Part shown: piece by piece, positions 1 to 4,877 of the stretch
Position numbering within the stretch: position 1 is the first letter of the stretch
How the letters are laid out: every line of letters starts with the position of its first letter
Assembly (NCBI GenBank): GCA_001871075.1
Contig: MNUP01000067.1
Coordinates: 1 to 10,362 of the forward strand
DNA length: 10,362 nucleotides
Reading direction: 5' to 3'
Source of the DNA: Candidatus Desantisbacteria bacterium CG1_02_49_89
Lineage (GTDB): Bacteria; Desantisbacteria; UBA1551
Translations under genes and position numbers: made by a program
The notes under the pieces: model-generated
Database searches by the model: none
Seen by the model: only the letters and a program-made list of their open reading frames with translations
What the model was told of the DNA's origin: nothing

Positions 1-442
1 CCTCCTCGTAAACAGTCCCGTCGCTTGACTTGACAACAACGGAATTTGGCACAAGACAACCTGGCACGCCATGGTACACCCGCCTCGGTACAACGCCTTT
101 CAAACGGGTGCCCGCGGCCCACTGGTTCGGGCGCTCGTCCCCTATCTGCACCTTTTCGTTCTCAACGCTGACAACCGTGCTGGGATCGATCTTAAATTCA
201 GATGCCTTTATTCGTATAATCGCCCGCCCCAAAGGGGCGAGGTCTCGCCCCAACTTTGCGTCGGGGCGGATAACATCGCCCTTCTTTCCAATCACTTTCC
301 ATTCCCCTGCCGATACCTTCACGGTCATTCCGGACGCCGTTATTTTCACTTCTTTCGCCTCCGCAAGTATTAAAGTAGGGCAAACCTTCAGGTTTGCTGT
401 CAGTATAAAAGCAAAAACAATTATGCTTAATATTTTCCTCAT
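1..442 (-). CDS. N-terminal part of a secreted protein of unknown function (runs off left edge)
   Basis: An open frame begins with ATG at 442 and stays open for 147 codons to the left edge, so only the N-terminus is visible. AGGAG lies 7 bases upstream of the ATG. Residues 1-28 form a signal peptide (basic MRK, hydrophobic LSIIVFAFIL, likely cleavage after LAEA). The mature part has beta-rich, valine-rich character (EVKITASGMTVKVSAG) and a later segment NSVVVKSSDGTVYEEG. I have a weak impression of similarity to N-terminal regions attached to secreted SGNH-type esterases, but nothing catalytic is in the window and I do not claim that function. Two dispersed palindromic repeats are embedded in frame: one in the signal peptide (ANLKVC) and one encoding residues 59-73. 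The gene follows the 476-1261 gene by 33 bp and is probably cotranscribed with it. Confidence 0.75.
   Translation of the reverse strand, partial: MRKILSIIVFAFILTANLKVCPTLILAEAKEVKITASGMTVKVSAGEWKVIGKKGDVIRPDAKLGRDLAPLGRAIIRIKASEFKIDPSTVVSVENEKVQIGDERPNQWAAGTRLKGVVPRRVYHGVPGCLVPNSVVVKSSDGTVYEE
225..268 (-). repeat. Double-hairpin palindromic repeat inserted in frame in a coding sequence
   Basis: On the plus strand this is CGCCCC-AAA-GGGGCG, a short spacer, then CGCCCC with an 11-base loop and GGGGCG, forming two GC-rich hairpins. Read on the coding strand it encodes residues 59-73 of the leftmost gene (RPDAKLGRDLAPLGR) without breaking the frame. A 31-base core matches the intergenic element at 4679-4709 at 27 positions, in the opposite orientation, so this is a dispersed element and not ordinary coding sequence. 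Confidence 0.75.
380..397. repeat. Perfect palindrome with CTTCAG core inside a signal peptide
   Basis: GCAAACCTTCAGGTTTGC has 8-base arms around a 2-base loop. It encodes ANLKVC at the end of the hydrophobic part of the signal peptide of the leftmost gene. It shares the central CTTCAG with the palindromes at 4802-4817 and 9802-9819, while its arm sequence is different. Confidence 0.7.
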
Positions 443-475
443 TGAACAGCTCCTCTTGAATTTGATTAATTTCAT

Positions 476-1261
476 TTATTTTTTTCCAAGATTAATTCCT
501 ATGAAATAGTCGATTCCGGAAGTGTATATATTGGTAAAATCTGGATCATCATCCCATTTAGCTTGAAAACCATTAGGATAGTAATGCTGCATAACTCCGA
601 TAGAAAGCGACATTTCTAAATCAGGTGTGAAATTTAACGGGATCTCAATTCCTCCCATTAATGAATAATATAAACCATCGGCTTTGGTTTCAAAACGATA
701 GCTTCCTAAATCTATTGCGCCTACTTTAGATTCAGAATCAAAATATCCTACGGAGGAAGAAAAAAACAAGCATATCCCTTGATACTCTTTTGAAGAGAAT
801 AATCTTTTACTTATCCCTGGAGTAAGATATAAATATTTTGCATAGCTCTCTTCATCCCCGAAAAGGAAAAACATGCCCGAAGTTCCACCGCCGAAAATTA
901 TCGAACAGGCTGGAACAATTTTACCTTCTAAAACAATTTGCTTTTTTATATTTAAACCTATACCGATCAAGGGAAATTGTAGTCCTATTTCCCATTTATT
1001 CTTAAAACCCCATCTCAAATCCATATAAATTGGTACAGATAACCGATAAAAAACCCTGGGATCAATGTAGTCACTATTTTCACCTGTTAAGGGGAACCAA
1101 ACCAAAACCTTGAATTCTTCTGCTATTTCCCCAGTTTGAAGTAACCAAGGATGACCGTTCCAAACCGGAGCTTTTCCAAGAGAACTGCTGGAGCCGTAAC
1201 CATTATTTTGAAAAATCATTACTATAGAAAAGAAAATGAGTAATTTTACTATTTTTTTCAT
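476..1261 (-). CDS. Probable outer-membrane beta-barrel protein, hypothetical
   Basis: The predicted protein has 261 residues from ATG at 1261; AAGGA sits 6 bases upstream. A TTG one codon earlier (1264) would be only 3 bases from that site, so ATG is preferred. Residues 1-23 look like a signal peptide (KKIVKLLIFFSIVMIF then NNGYG). The rest is rich in alternating hydrophobic/polar strands with aromatic residues, for example FYRLSVPIYMDLRWGF, WEIGLQFPLIGIGLNI and LYYSLMGGIEIPLNF, and it ends in YFIGINLGKK. This pattern suits a small outer-membrane barrel, though I recognise no named family. The gene is clearly more AT-rich than the giant LamG gene and the glycosyltransferase. Its stop is 33 bp from the next start, so it likely leads a two-gene transcript. 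I found no convincing promoter in 1262-1402. A lipid-linked or periplasmic function cannot be excluded. Confidence 0.8.
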   Translation of the reverse strand: MKKIVKLLIFFSIVMIFQNNGYGSSSSLGKAPVWNGHPWLLQTGEIAEEFKVLVWFPLTGENSDYIDPRVFYRLSVPIYMDLRWGFKNKWEIGLQFPLIGIGLNIKKQIVLEGKIVPACSIIFGGGTSGMFFLFGDEESYAKYLYLTPGISKRLFSSKEYQGICLFFSSSVGYFDSESKVGAIDLGSYRFETKADGLYYSLMGGIEIPLNFTPDLEMSLSIGVMQHYYPNGFQAKWDDDPDFTNIYTSGIDYFIGINLGKK

Positions 1262-1358
1262 CAAACATCCTTTTTTAGATAGGGACAGGCACTAATTTTA
1301 AAATCCTTATTTTAAAAGGCTATTCATGGTACTTTTAAAAAAATCAGCAAACAGAAAT

Positions 1359-1389
1359 AATGGTAACCATTCCCAACCTACGCGGTTGG
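1359..1389. repeat. Two adjacent palindromes in the spacer after the RhuM-Fic gene
   Basis: The first, AATGGTAACCATT (1359-1371), has 6-base arms and a 1-base loop. The second, CCAACC-TACGC-GGTTGG (1373-1389), has 6-base arms and a 5-base loop and belongs to the same design as the hairpins at 2589-2603 and 2614-2648. They lie 14 bp downstream of the RhuM-Fic stop. Without a following U-tract they do not look like an intrinsic terminator. Confidence 0.6.
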
Positions 1390-1402
1390 TAATAGGTTCC
1401 TT

Positions 1403-2425
1403 TCAATCTTTCAGAAGATTAGAGATAATTTTTATCATTATATCCTTCTCCCTCGGCTGGCTGTTCGCGACAAGCAAAGCAAGGGCAACCATGGTATTGT
1501 TCTCGATTTTTCTCGTGCCGCTTTCCCTGCGCAAATACCTGTTCTTTTCAAGAAAATAAATAAACAAAAGGGAGCCGATCCTCTTGTTGCCGTCAACGAA
1601 AGGATGGTCTTTTATTATAAGGTAAAGAAGGTTTGCAGCTTTTCCAGCTACTCCTGCATACAGTTCCTTCCTGTCAAAAGTCTGGTATACGGCGCCAATT
1701 ATGCTTTTTAGCTTGCTGCCGGTTTCCTGCCCGAAATAGCTTGTTGCCTCGCCCTTTTTCAACAGATCTGATTTTATCTGCCTTATAAGCTGCTGGCTGT
1801 TCTCGTAATATAATTTGAACTGTGGCTTTTTAATTCTTGGGCTTGCGAGCGTTCCCTTATCATACTGATGCAAGATAGTCAGTGAGCTGGAATATTCATT
1901 GATTATATTTAAAAGCTCCTGCGCCCGGCCTGACAGCTCGGGACGCCCGGATTTATCCCTTATAAATCTTATCGTATCCTGCAGTTCCTTGAATTTTTCT
2001 GACTGCTGCGAAAGCCTTTTTTGGTTAATGGCATAACCCTGGATCAAATAATCTTTCAAGGTCTTTGTCGCCCAGATGCGAAACTGGGTAGCGCGCCGGG
2101 AATTAACGCGGTAACCTACAGAAATAACGGCATCAAGGTTATAAAACCTTGTGTTATATTTTTTCCCATCAGAAGCAGTATGTTCCAAAATGGAACCAAC
2201 TGATTCCTCTCTTAATTCTCCACTTTTAAATATATTACTAAGGTGTTTAGTTATAGCAGGTCTTTGTGTGCCAAAAAGATAAGCAATCTGCTTTTGGGTA
2301 AGCCATAAAGTATCCCGCTCAAATTTAACGTCCAGGTTTATTTTTCCGTCTTTTGCGCGATAAATTACAATGCTGCTCTTGCCGGGACTCGCACTATTAT
2401 TTGTCTGCTTGGCTCCTGAACTCAT
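1403..2425 (-). CDS. RhuM family protein with C-terminal Fic/Doc domain
   Basis: The protein has 340 residues. The frame is open for 27 codons further upstream, but ATG at 2425 has AAGGAG 6 bases before it and the upstream codons fall in a repeat. Residues 41-71 (LWLTQKQIAYLFG to FKSGEL) resemble a helix-turn-helix. Residues 95-137 carry the RhuM hallmark (YNLDAVISVGYRVNS, QFRIWATKTLKDYLIQGY). The C-terminal third is a Fic/Doc fold with the active loop HPFVDGNKR at 274-282; H274 is the predicted base. Fic proteins usually transfer AMP to a hydroxyl of a target protein and Doc phosphorylates EF-Tu. The NKR ending is Doc-like, so the chemistry is open. RhuM was named from a Salmonella pathogenicity island, but the family is widespread and often tied to mobile or defence loci. 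It lies downstream of a MazEF-like pair across a repeat-filled spacer. A stand-alone toxin or a DNA-binding regulator are both possible. Confidence 0.88.
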   Translation of the reverse strand: MSSGAKQTNNSASPGKSSIVIYRAKDGKINLDVKFERDTLWLTQKQIAYLFGTQRPAITKHLSNIFKSGELREESVGSILEHTASDGKKYNTRFYNLDAVISVGYRVNSRRATQFRIWATKTLKDYLIQGYAINQKRLSQQSEKFKELQDTIRFIRDKSGRPELSGRAQELLNIINEYSSSLTILHQYDKGTLASPRIKKPQFKLYYENSQQLIRQIKSDLLKKGEATSYFGQETGSKLKSIIGAVYQTFDRKELYAGVAGKAANLLYLIIKDHPFVDGNKRIGSLLFIYFLEKNRYLRRESGTRKIENNTMVALALLVANSQPREKDIMIKIISNLLKD

Positions 2426-2431
2426 CAACTT

Positions 2432-2437
2432 CTCCTT
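2432..2437 (-). promoter_or_regulatory. Shine-Dalgarno site deciding the RhuM-Fic start
   Basis: AAGGAG on the minus strand lies 6 bases upstream of ATG at 2425. It favours this start over the open upstream codons, which overlap the MITE-like repeat at 2446-2489. Confidence 0.8.
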
Positions 2438-2445
2438 GATTTGAA

Positions 2446-2489
2446 AGATTGCTTCCCCGCCACGAATATTGGCGGGTCGCAATGACAGC
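2446..2489. repeat. Partial or divergent copy of the MITE-like repeat
   Basis: It begins AGATTGCTTC and ends TCGCAATGACAGC, both also found in the right half of the MITE-like element at 10189-10271. Between them is a local inverted repeat CCCGCCA...TGGCGGG that the right-hand copy lacks. It ends about 8 bp upstream of the ribosome binding site of the RhuM-Fic gene, so that gene's promoter must lie in or beyond repeat DNA. Next to it, 2491-2511 is a degenerate relative of the GATAAATC hairpins at 3372 and 4773. Confidence 0.7.
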
Positions 2490-2530
2490 AGTGCGATAAA
2501 TCCCACCCGCTACAATACATCAAATACCTT

Positions 2531-2568
2531 TGTCTGTTTTTCCAGACAAATGTCTGGGAAAACAGACA
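2531..2568. repeat. Near-perfect 38-bp palindrome
   Basis: The arms are 18 bases each (2531-2548 and 2551-2568) with one mismatch, separated by AA. Each arm itself starts TGTCTG and ends CAGACA, so the element is also two tandem small hairpins. It lies in the spacer between the RhuM-Fic and MazF-like genes. No U-tract follows in either direction. Confidence 0.75.
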
Positions 2569-2580
2569 TCCAAAACGCGC

Positions 2581-2656
2581 AACCGTATCCACCTACGAGG
2601 TGGGACAGGCTGGCACCCATTTCCAACCTCGCAGGTTGGAAATGGGTGGAACGGTT
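2581..2656. repeat. Compound inverted repeat able to fold as a three-way junction
   Basis: An outer stem AACCGT (2581-2586) pairs with ACGGTT (2651-2656). Inside are two hairpins: CCACC-TACGA-GGTGG (2589-2603), and a perfect 16-bp stem (2614-2629 with 2633-2648) with loop CGC. The right outer arm overlaps the stop codon of the MazF-like toxin (2655-2657), so the structure sits at the very 3' end of the toxin transcript. It could protect or end that message, though it lacks a U-tract, or it may be an inserted mobile repeat. Confidence 0.7.
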
Positions 2657-3008
2657 AAAGTTCGCGGGGATCTATCAGGAGATGGATACCTTTTATAATT
2701 TCAATTACGCGCTGCCTGGACAGGGTCCCTATCTTCTCAATAAGCATTGATTTGTCAACAGTAACAATCTGGGATATATTTACTACACTGCTTTTTGGCA
2801 GGTTAGCTTCGCCTTTAGTAAGCAATACGTTCCCGGGAGAACCTGCCCTCTGAAGTTTTGACGTCAGAAGACAGGCAACAACCGTATTAATGGGACTGTG
2901 GTTGAATATATCACTTTGGATGATAGTGATTGGGTGGCGATAGCCTGGCTCTGAACCTATGGGCCTTCCAAGAAAAGCCCAAAAGACATCGCCCTGATTA
3001 ATTACCAT
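2655..3008 (-). CDS. MazF/PemK-like endoribonuclease toxin
   Basis: The protein has 117 residues, typical of MazF. This family cuts mRNA and sometimes rRNA or tRNA at short single-stranded motifs and stops growth unless bound by its antitoxin. Family features visible are the N-terminal GDVFWAFLG, the GSEPGYRHP segment with the conserved Arg (R24), the strand NTVVACLLTS ending in T49/S50, and the later hydrophobic strand SSVVNISQIVTVDK before a C-terminal helix. ATG at 3008 overlaps the end of the antitoxin gene by 7 bases (ATGGTAA), with a purine-rich GGAGGGG immediately upstream as ribosome binding site. This is classic translational coupling in a type II toxin-antitoxin operon. The catalytic Arg and Ser/Thr are intact, so the toxin looks functional. 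Target specificity cannot be read from the sequence. Confidence 0.92.
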   Translation of the reverse strand: MVINQGDVFWAFLGRPIGSEPGYRHPITIIQSDIFNHSPINTVVACLLTSKLQRAGSPGNVLLTKGEANLPKSSVVNISQIVTVDKSMLIEKIGTLSRQRVIEIIKGIHLLIDPREL

Positions 3009-3256
3009 TCCCCCTCCGCTATTTTTCTGCTTTGTTCGGTTATTATCCTTAACAATTTCTTCTCCTTAGCGGTGGGAGGAGTGCTGTAAACGGCATTGAG
3101 CTGGTTCACGATCTGTTTATTCTTCTGCCTTTCCAGGAAATCCTCTATCGCCTTTTCAAAAAGGTTGCTTCTCGGCATACGCCTTTTTCTGGCGATGGAA
3201 TCCATCTCCTCCAAAAGATCTTCCTTAATAGATATCGCGGTTTTTACCTTAGCCAT
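3002..3256 (-). CDS. Ribbon-helix-helix (CopG/MazE-like) antitoxin
   Basis: The protein has 84 residues. Residues 1-45 form a ribbon-helix-helix DNA-binding domain: a short beta strand (KVKTAISI), helix A (KEDLLEEMDSIARKR), a turn at MPRSN and helix B (LFEKAIEDFLERQK). The C-terminal part (46-84), with KEKKLLRIITEQSRKIAEGEW, is probably the flexible toxin-binding tail. ATG at 3256 has a full AAAGGAGGT site 7 bases upstream. It is the first gene of a two-gene operon with the overlapping MazF-like toxin. Antitoxins of this kind bind their own promoter as dimers, and an inverted repeat suitable for this overlaps the -10 box. Its role as antitoxin is inferred from the fold, the order and the overlap. 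Confidence 0.9.
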   Translation of the reverse strand: MAKVKTAISIKEDLLEEMDSIARKRRMPRSNLFEKAIEDFLERQKNKQIVNQLNAVYSTPPTAKEKKLLRIITEQSRKIAEGEW

Positions 3257-3257
3257 T

Positions 3258-3290
3258 TGTTATACCTCCTTTCATACCAATAGTATAACA
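3258..3290. promoter_or_regulatory. Candidate operator of the antitoxin
   Basis: TGTTATAC (3258-3265) and GTATAACA (3283-3290) are perfect 8-base inverted repeats separated by 17 bp. One arm covers the -10 box and the other lies between the ribosome binding site and the start codon. Binding of the RHH antitoxin here would block transcription. A further half-site-like ATAC is at 3274-3277. The inverted repeat is seen; its use as an operator is inferred. Confidence 0.6.
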
Positions 3291-3310
3291 TATTTGACTG
3301 CTTTTGTCAA
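3282..3310 (-). promoter_or_regulatory. Sigma-70-type promoter of the toxin-antitoxin operon
   Basis: On the minus strand, TTGACA (3305-3310) is a perfect -35 box, followed by a 17-bp spacer and TATACT (3282-3287) as -10 box. It sits about 26 bp upstream of the antitoxin ATG and reads into it. It is the clearest promoter in the window. Confidence 0.85.
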
Positions 3311-3357
3311 GCGTAAAAAGAAAAACCAAGGGGAAAGACTGGGCGACCATCCGCCCT

Positions 3358-4617
3358 CTACACAGTTTTTCGGGCGTGATAAATCACGCCCCTGCTCTGA
3401 CTCTCTGAATCTGTGACTCTTTGACTCTGAACTTCTTTTGTGTATGCGAGGATCTCGTCCGCGGCTTTCTTAAACCCGCCGGCCTCGCGGAAACTGTCCC
3501 CTATTTTCTTCGCACCATTCCTGTAATTTTCGTCTGACATGATCCTTAATGAAGCCTCAAGCAAATTACGCGGGCTGACCTTTTTCGGCATAATGTAAAC
3601 CCCTGCTTTCAGCTGCACAAGCCGCTTTGCTATCATAAGATTTTCTATCTGCTGGGGTATTATAAGCAGCGGAACCCCGTAGAACAGGGATTCGTTCACG
3701 CTATTCATCCCGCCGTGCGATATGAAAAGGCCTGCCTTCTGCAGGATCTCCAGCTGCGGCACGAAATTGCGGACGATGAAGTTATCCGGGATCGCGCCGA
3801 GGTCCGATATGTTCACCATGTCGCCTGCTGAAAGCACAACGAGAAGATCTTTTCCGCCGAACGCCTGGAAGCATTTGCAATAGAAATCAGGATCGTCAAG
3901 CACCGAGCCCAGCGAAATATATATTACCTTTTTGCCTTCCAGTTCCTGGTACGGGAAACCCGGGTCCTTTTCCCTTTCAGAGATAGATGTGCCTACGAAC
4001 TTGAACGCGTCCCCTAATTTTTTACTGCCCGGCTGGAAATACCTGGAATTGAAGATCACGTTCAGGCCCTCGAAATTCATGAGCGTGTCCTGCAATTCCA
4101 TCCGGATGCCGTATTTCCTGCTGAACAGCCGCGCGTATTTCAAATATTGAAGGTAGTAACTGAACCCTTTCAGCACGAGCAAAGGGAAGGTAAAAACAAA
4201 ATCAGGTGACATAAACAGTATTTCATTATTCAGCACGAACGTGGACATCGTGTTAACTGCTTTCTTCTTCAGCTGGCCGGCTATTATCCTGCCCCATATA
4301 GCTACCGAGTCATGTATTATATAATCGGGATCGTCGCGCCTTACCTCGTCAATATTCCGCAGCACCAGCTCTTCAGACGCCTCAGCCACAAGCCCTATGA
4401 CCTTTACCGGATTTTTCGCTATCTGGCGCAGGTCTTTTTTCGCGAACGAGAATTGATACTGCCTGAACTCGGCGCCGGTTGCCTCAACAGCTCTGCGGAA
4501 CGGCTCGTCGCTGTAATAGATGATCTTCTCTCCCCTGCTCTTCAGTTCCTTAACGAGCGGCAGAGTGGGGTTTGTGTGGCCGTGCTCTGGCATGCTCAGG
4601 TAAACAACCTTAGCCAA
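3358..4617 (-). CDS. GT1 family (MGT/YjiC-like) glycosyltransferase
   Basis: This is a 419-residue GT-B fold enzyme that would move a sugar from a nucleotide donor to a small hydrophobic acceptor such as a lipid, polyketide or flavonoid-like compound, in the cytoplasm. The N-terminal acceptor domain starts MAKVVYLSMPEHGHTNPTLP, in which one of H12/H14 is the expected catalytic base. The C-terminal donor domain has YISLGSV, then PQLEILQKAGLFISHGG (H301) and MNSVNESLFYGVPLLIIPQQ, the usual nucleotide-sugar site. The start is TTG: AAGGAG lies 5 bases upstream and the family N-terminus begins exactly here. The natural fold probably ends near EILAYTKE; the last 25 or so residues (VQSQRVTDSES...IYHARKTV) are encoded by two repeats. 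The substrate is unknown; no biosynthetic cluster is adjacent. Its neighbour upstream is the giant secreted protein, across 260 bp of repeats. Confidence 0.9.
   Translation of the reverse strand: MAKVVYLSMPEHGHTNPTLPLVKELKSRGEKIIYYSDEPFRRAVEATGAEFRQYQFSFAKKDLRQIAKNPVKVIGLVAEASEELVLRNIDEVRRDDPDYIIHDSVAIWGRIIAGQLKKKAVNTMSTFVLNNEILFMSPDFVFTFPLLVLKGFSYYLQYLKYARLFSRKYGIRMELQDTLMNFEGLNVIFNSRYFQPGSKKLGDAFKFVGTSISEREKDPGFPYQELEGKKVIYISLGSVLDDPDFYCKCFQAFGGKDLLVVLSAGDMVNISDLGAIPDNFIVRNFVPQLEILQKAGLFISHGGMNSVNESLFYGVPLLIIPQQIENLMIAKRLVQLKAGVYIMPKKVSPRNLLEASLRIMSDENYRNGAKKIGDSFREAGGFKKAADEILAYTKEVQSQRVTDSESQSRGVIYHARKTV
3372..3391. repeat. GGGCGTGA-TAAA-TCACGCCC palindrome inside a gene's 3' end
   Basis: The arms are 8 bases with loop TAAA. 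A near-identical copy is at 4773-4790 and a degenerate relative at 2491-2511. Here it is coding and gives part of the glycosyltransferase tail (GVIYHA). Confidence 0.75.
3395..3435. repeat. GACTCT-type imperfect short tandem repeat in coding sequence
   Basis: About 40 bp are built from units near GACTCT/GACTCTG with a 7-8 base spacing. The tract encodes the VQSQRVTDSESQS part of the glycosyltransferase C-terminus and directly adjoins the palindrome at 3372-3391. It has the same low-complexity style as the AACTTTC repeats in the LamG gene. Confidence 0.6.
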
Positions 4618-4622
4618 GTGGA

Positions 4623-4628
4623 CTCCTT
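4623..4628 (-). promoter_or_regulatory. Shine-Dalgarno site deciding the glycosyltransferase TTG start
   Basis: AAGGAG on the minus strand lies 5 bases upstream of TTG at 4617-4615. There is no in-frame ATG nearby that would preserve the conserved N-terminal strand, so TTG is the likely start. Confidence 0.75.
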
Positions 4629-4631
4629 AAT

Positions 4632-4669
4632 GCAGAGCCCCAAAGGGATCCCTTCGGGACAAGCTCTGC
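4632..4669. repeat. Inverted repeat in the 260-bp spacer (GCAGAGC arms)
   Basis: GCAGAGC (4632-4638) pairs with GCTCTGC (4663-4669), and the interior also folds partly (CCCAAAGGGATCCC and its surroundings). It begins 4 bp from the Shine-Dalgarno site of the glycosyltransferase and would form in its mRNA leader. Confidence 0.55.
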
Positions 4670-4678
4670 CACTATCCA

Positions 4679-4717
4679 CCCCGATGCAACGTCGGGGCGA
4701 GACTTCGCCAAAGGCGA
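4679..4717 (+). repeat. Intergenic copy of the double-hairpin repeat
   Basis: CCCCGAT-GCAAC-GTCGGGG is followed by GAGACT and TCGCC-AAA-GGCGA. It matches the in-gene element at 225-268 at 27 of 31 core positions, in the opposite orientation. The differences fall partly in paired positions. Confidence 0.7.
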
Positions 4718-4737
4718 GCGCGTAAATCCCCCTCAAT

Positions 4738-4756
4738 CCCCCTTTTTCAAAGGGGG
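4738..4756. repeat. CCCCCTTT...AAAGGGGG hairpin
   Basis: 8-base arms flank a 3-base loop, within an ATCCCCCTCAATCCCCC context. Translated, this gives the SPFEKGGLRGI string that I recognise as a common spurious peptide from a widely dispersed bacterial repeat. It lies 122 bp past the LamG gene stop. There is no U-tract in the minus direction, so a terminator role is doubtful. Confidence 0.65.
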
Positions 4757-4772
4757 AGTAAATGGAATTTTT

Positions 4773-4790
4773 GGCGTGATAAATCACGCC
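4773..4790. repeat. GGCGTGA-TAAA-TCACGCC palindrome, intergenic copy
   Basis: 7-base arms with loop TAAA. Including flanking bases it is nearly identical to 3372-3391 and is likewise followed by CCCCT. Confidence 0.7.
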
Positions 4791-4801
4791 CCTACATACA
4801 C

Positions 4802-4817
4802 GCAGGCTGAAGCCTGC
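4802..4817. repeat. GCAGGCT-GA-AGCCTGC palindrome
   Basis: 7-base arms with a 2-base loop. Its reverse complement has the same CTTCAG core as 380-397 and 9802-9819, with different arms. Confidence 0.7.
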
Positions 4818-4826
4818 GGCTACCTA

Positions 4827-4861
4827 CCCCTCACCTCAATCCTCTCCCACAAGGGGCGAGG
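4827..4861. repeat. CCCCTCACC...GGGGCGAGG dispersed-repeat remnant
   Basis: The tract includes an imperfect hairpin CCTCTCCC-ACAA-GGGGCGAGG (4841-4861). It lies 16-50 bp downstream of the LamG gene stop. It resembles a repeat common in many bacterial genomes; this is recognition from memory only. Confidence 0.45.
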
Positions 4862-4877
4862 AAATTGCTGGTACAAA

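Noticed and set aside
30-509. Plus-strand open frame of 159 codons at the left edge
   Set aside because: It overlaps the minus-strand secreted gene, which has a signal peptide and ribosome binding site, and covers repeat and spacer DNA. It has no recognisable domain.
1278-1292. GGGACAGGCACTAAT as a transposon end
   Set aside because: It resembles GGGACAGGC at 2602-2610 and a motif I remember from other genomes, but no partner end or transposase is visible.
2426-2506. Longer RhuM-Fic start 27 codons upstream
   Set aside because: The extra codons lie in a MITE-like repeat, while ATG at 2425 has an ideal ribosome binding site.
3341-3356. Hairpin GGGCG...CGCCC just after the glycosyltransferase stop, as a terminator
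   Set aside because: The stem is only 5 bp and the T-rich tract on the minus strand starts well beyond it, so an intrinsic terminator is not supported.
4596-4787. Minus-strand frame encoding SPFEKGGLRGI and similar
   Set aside because: This is a translation of dispersed repeats; the same peptide string is a known spurious product in many genomes.
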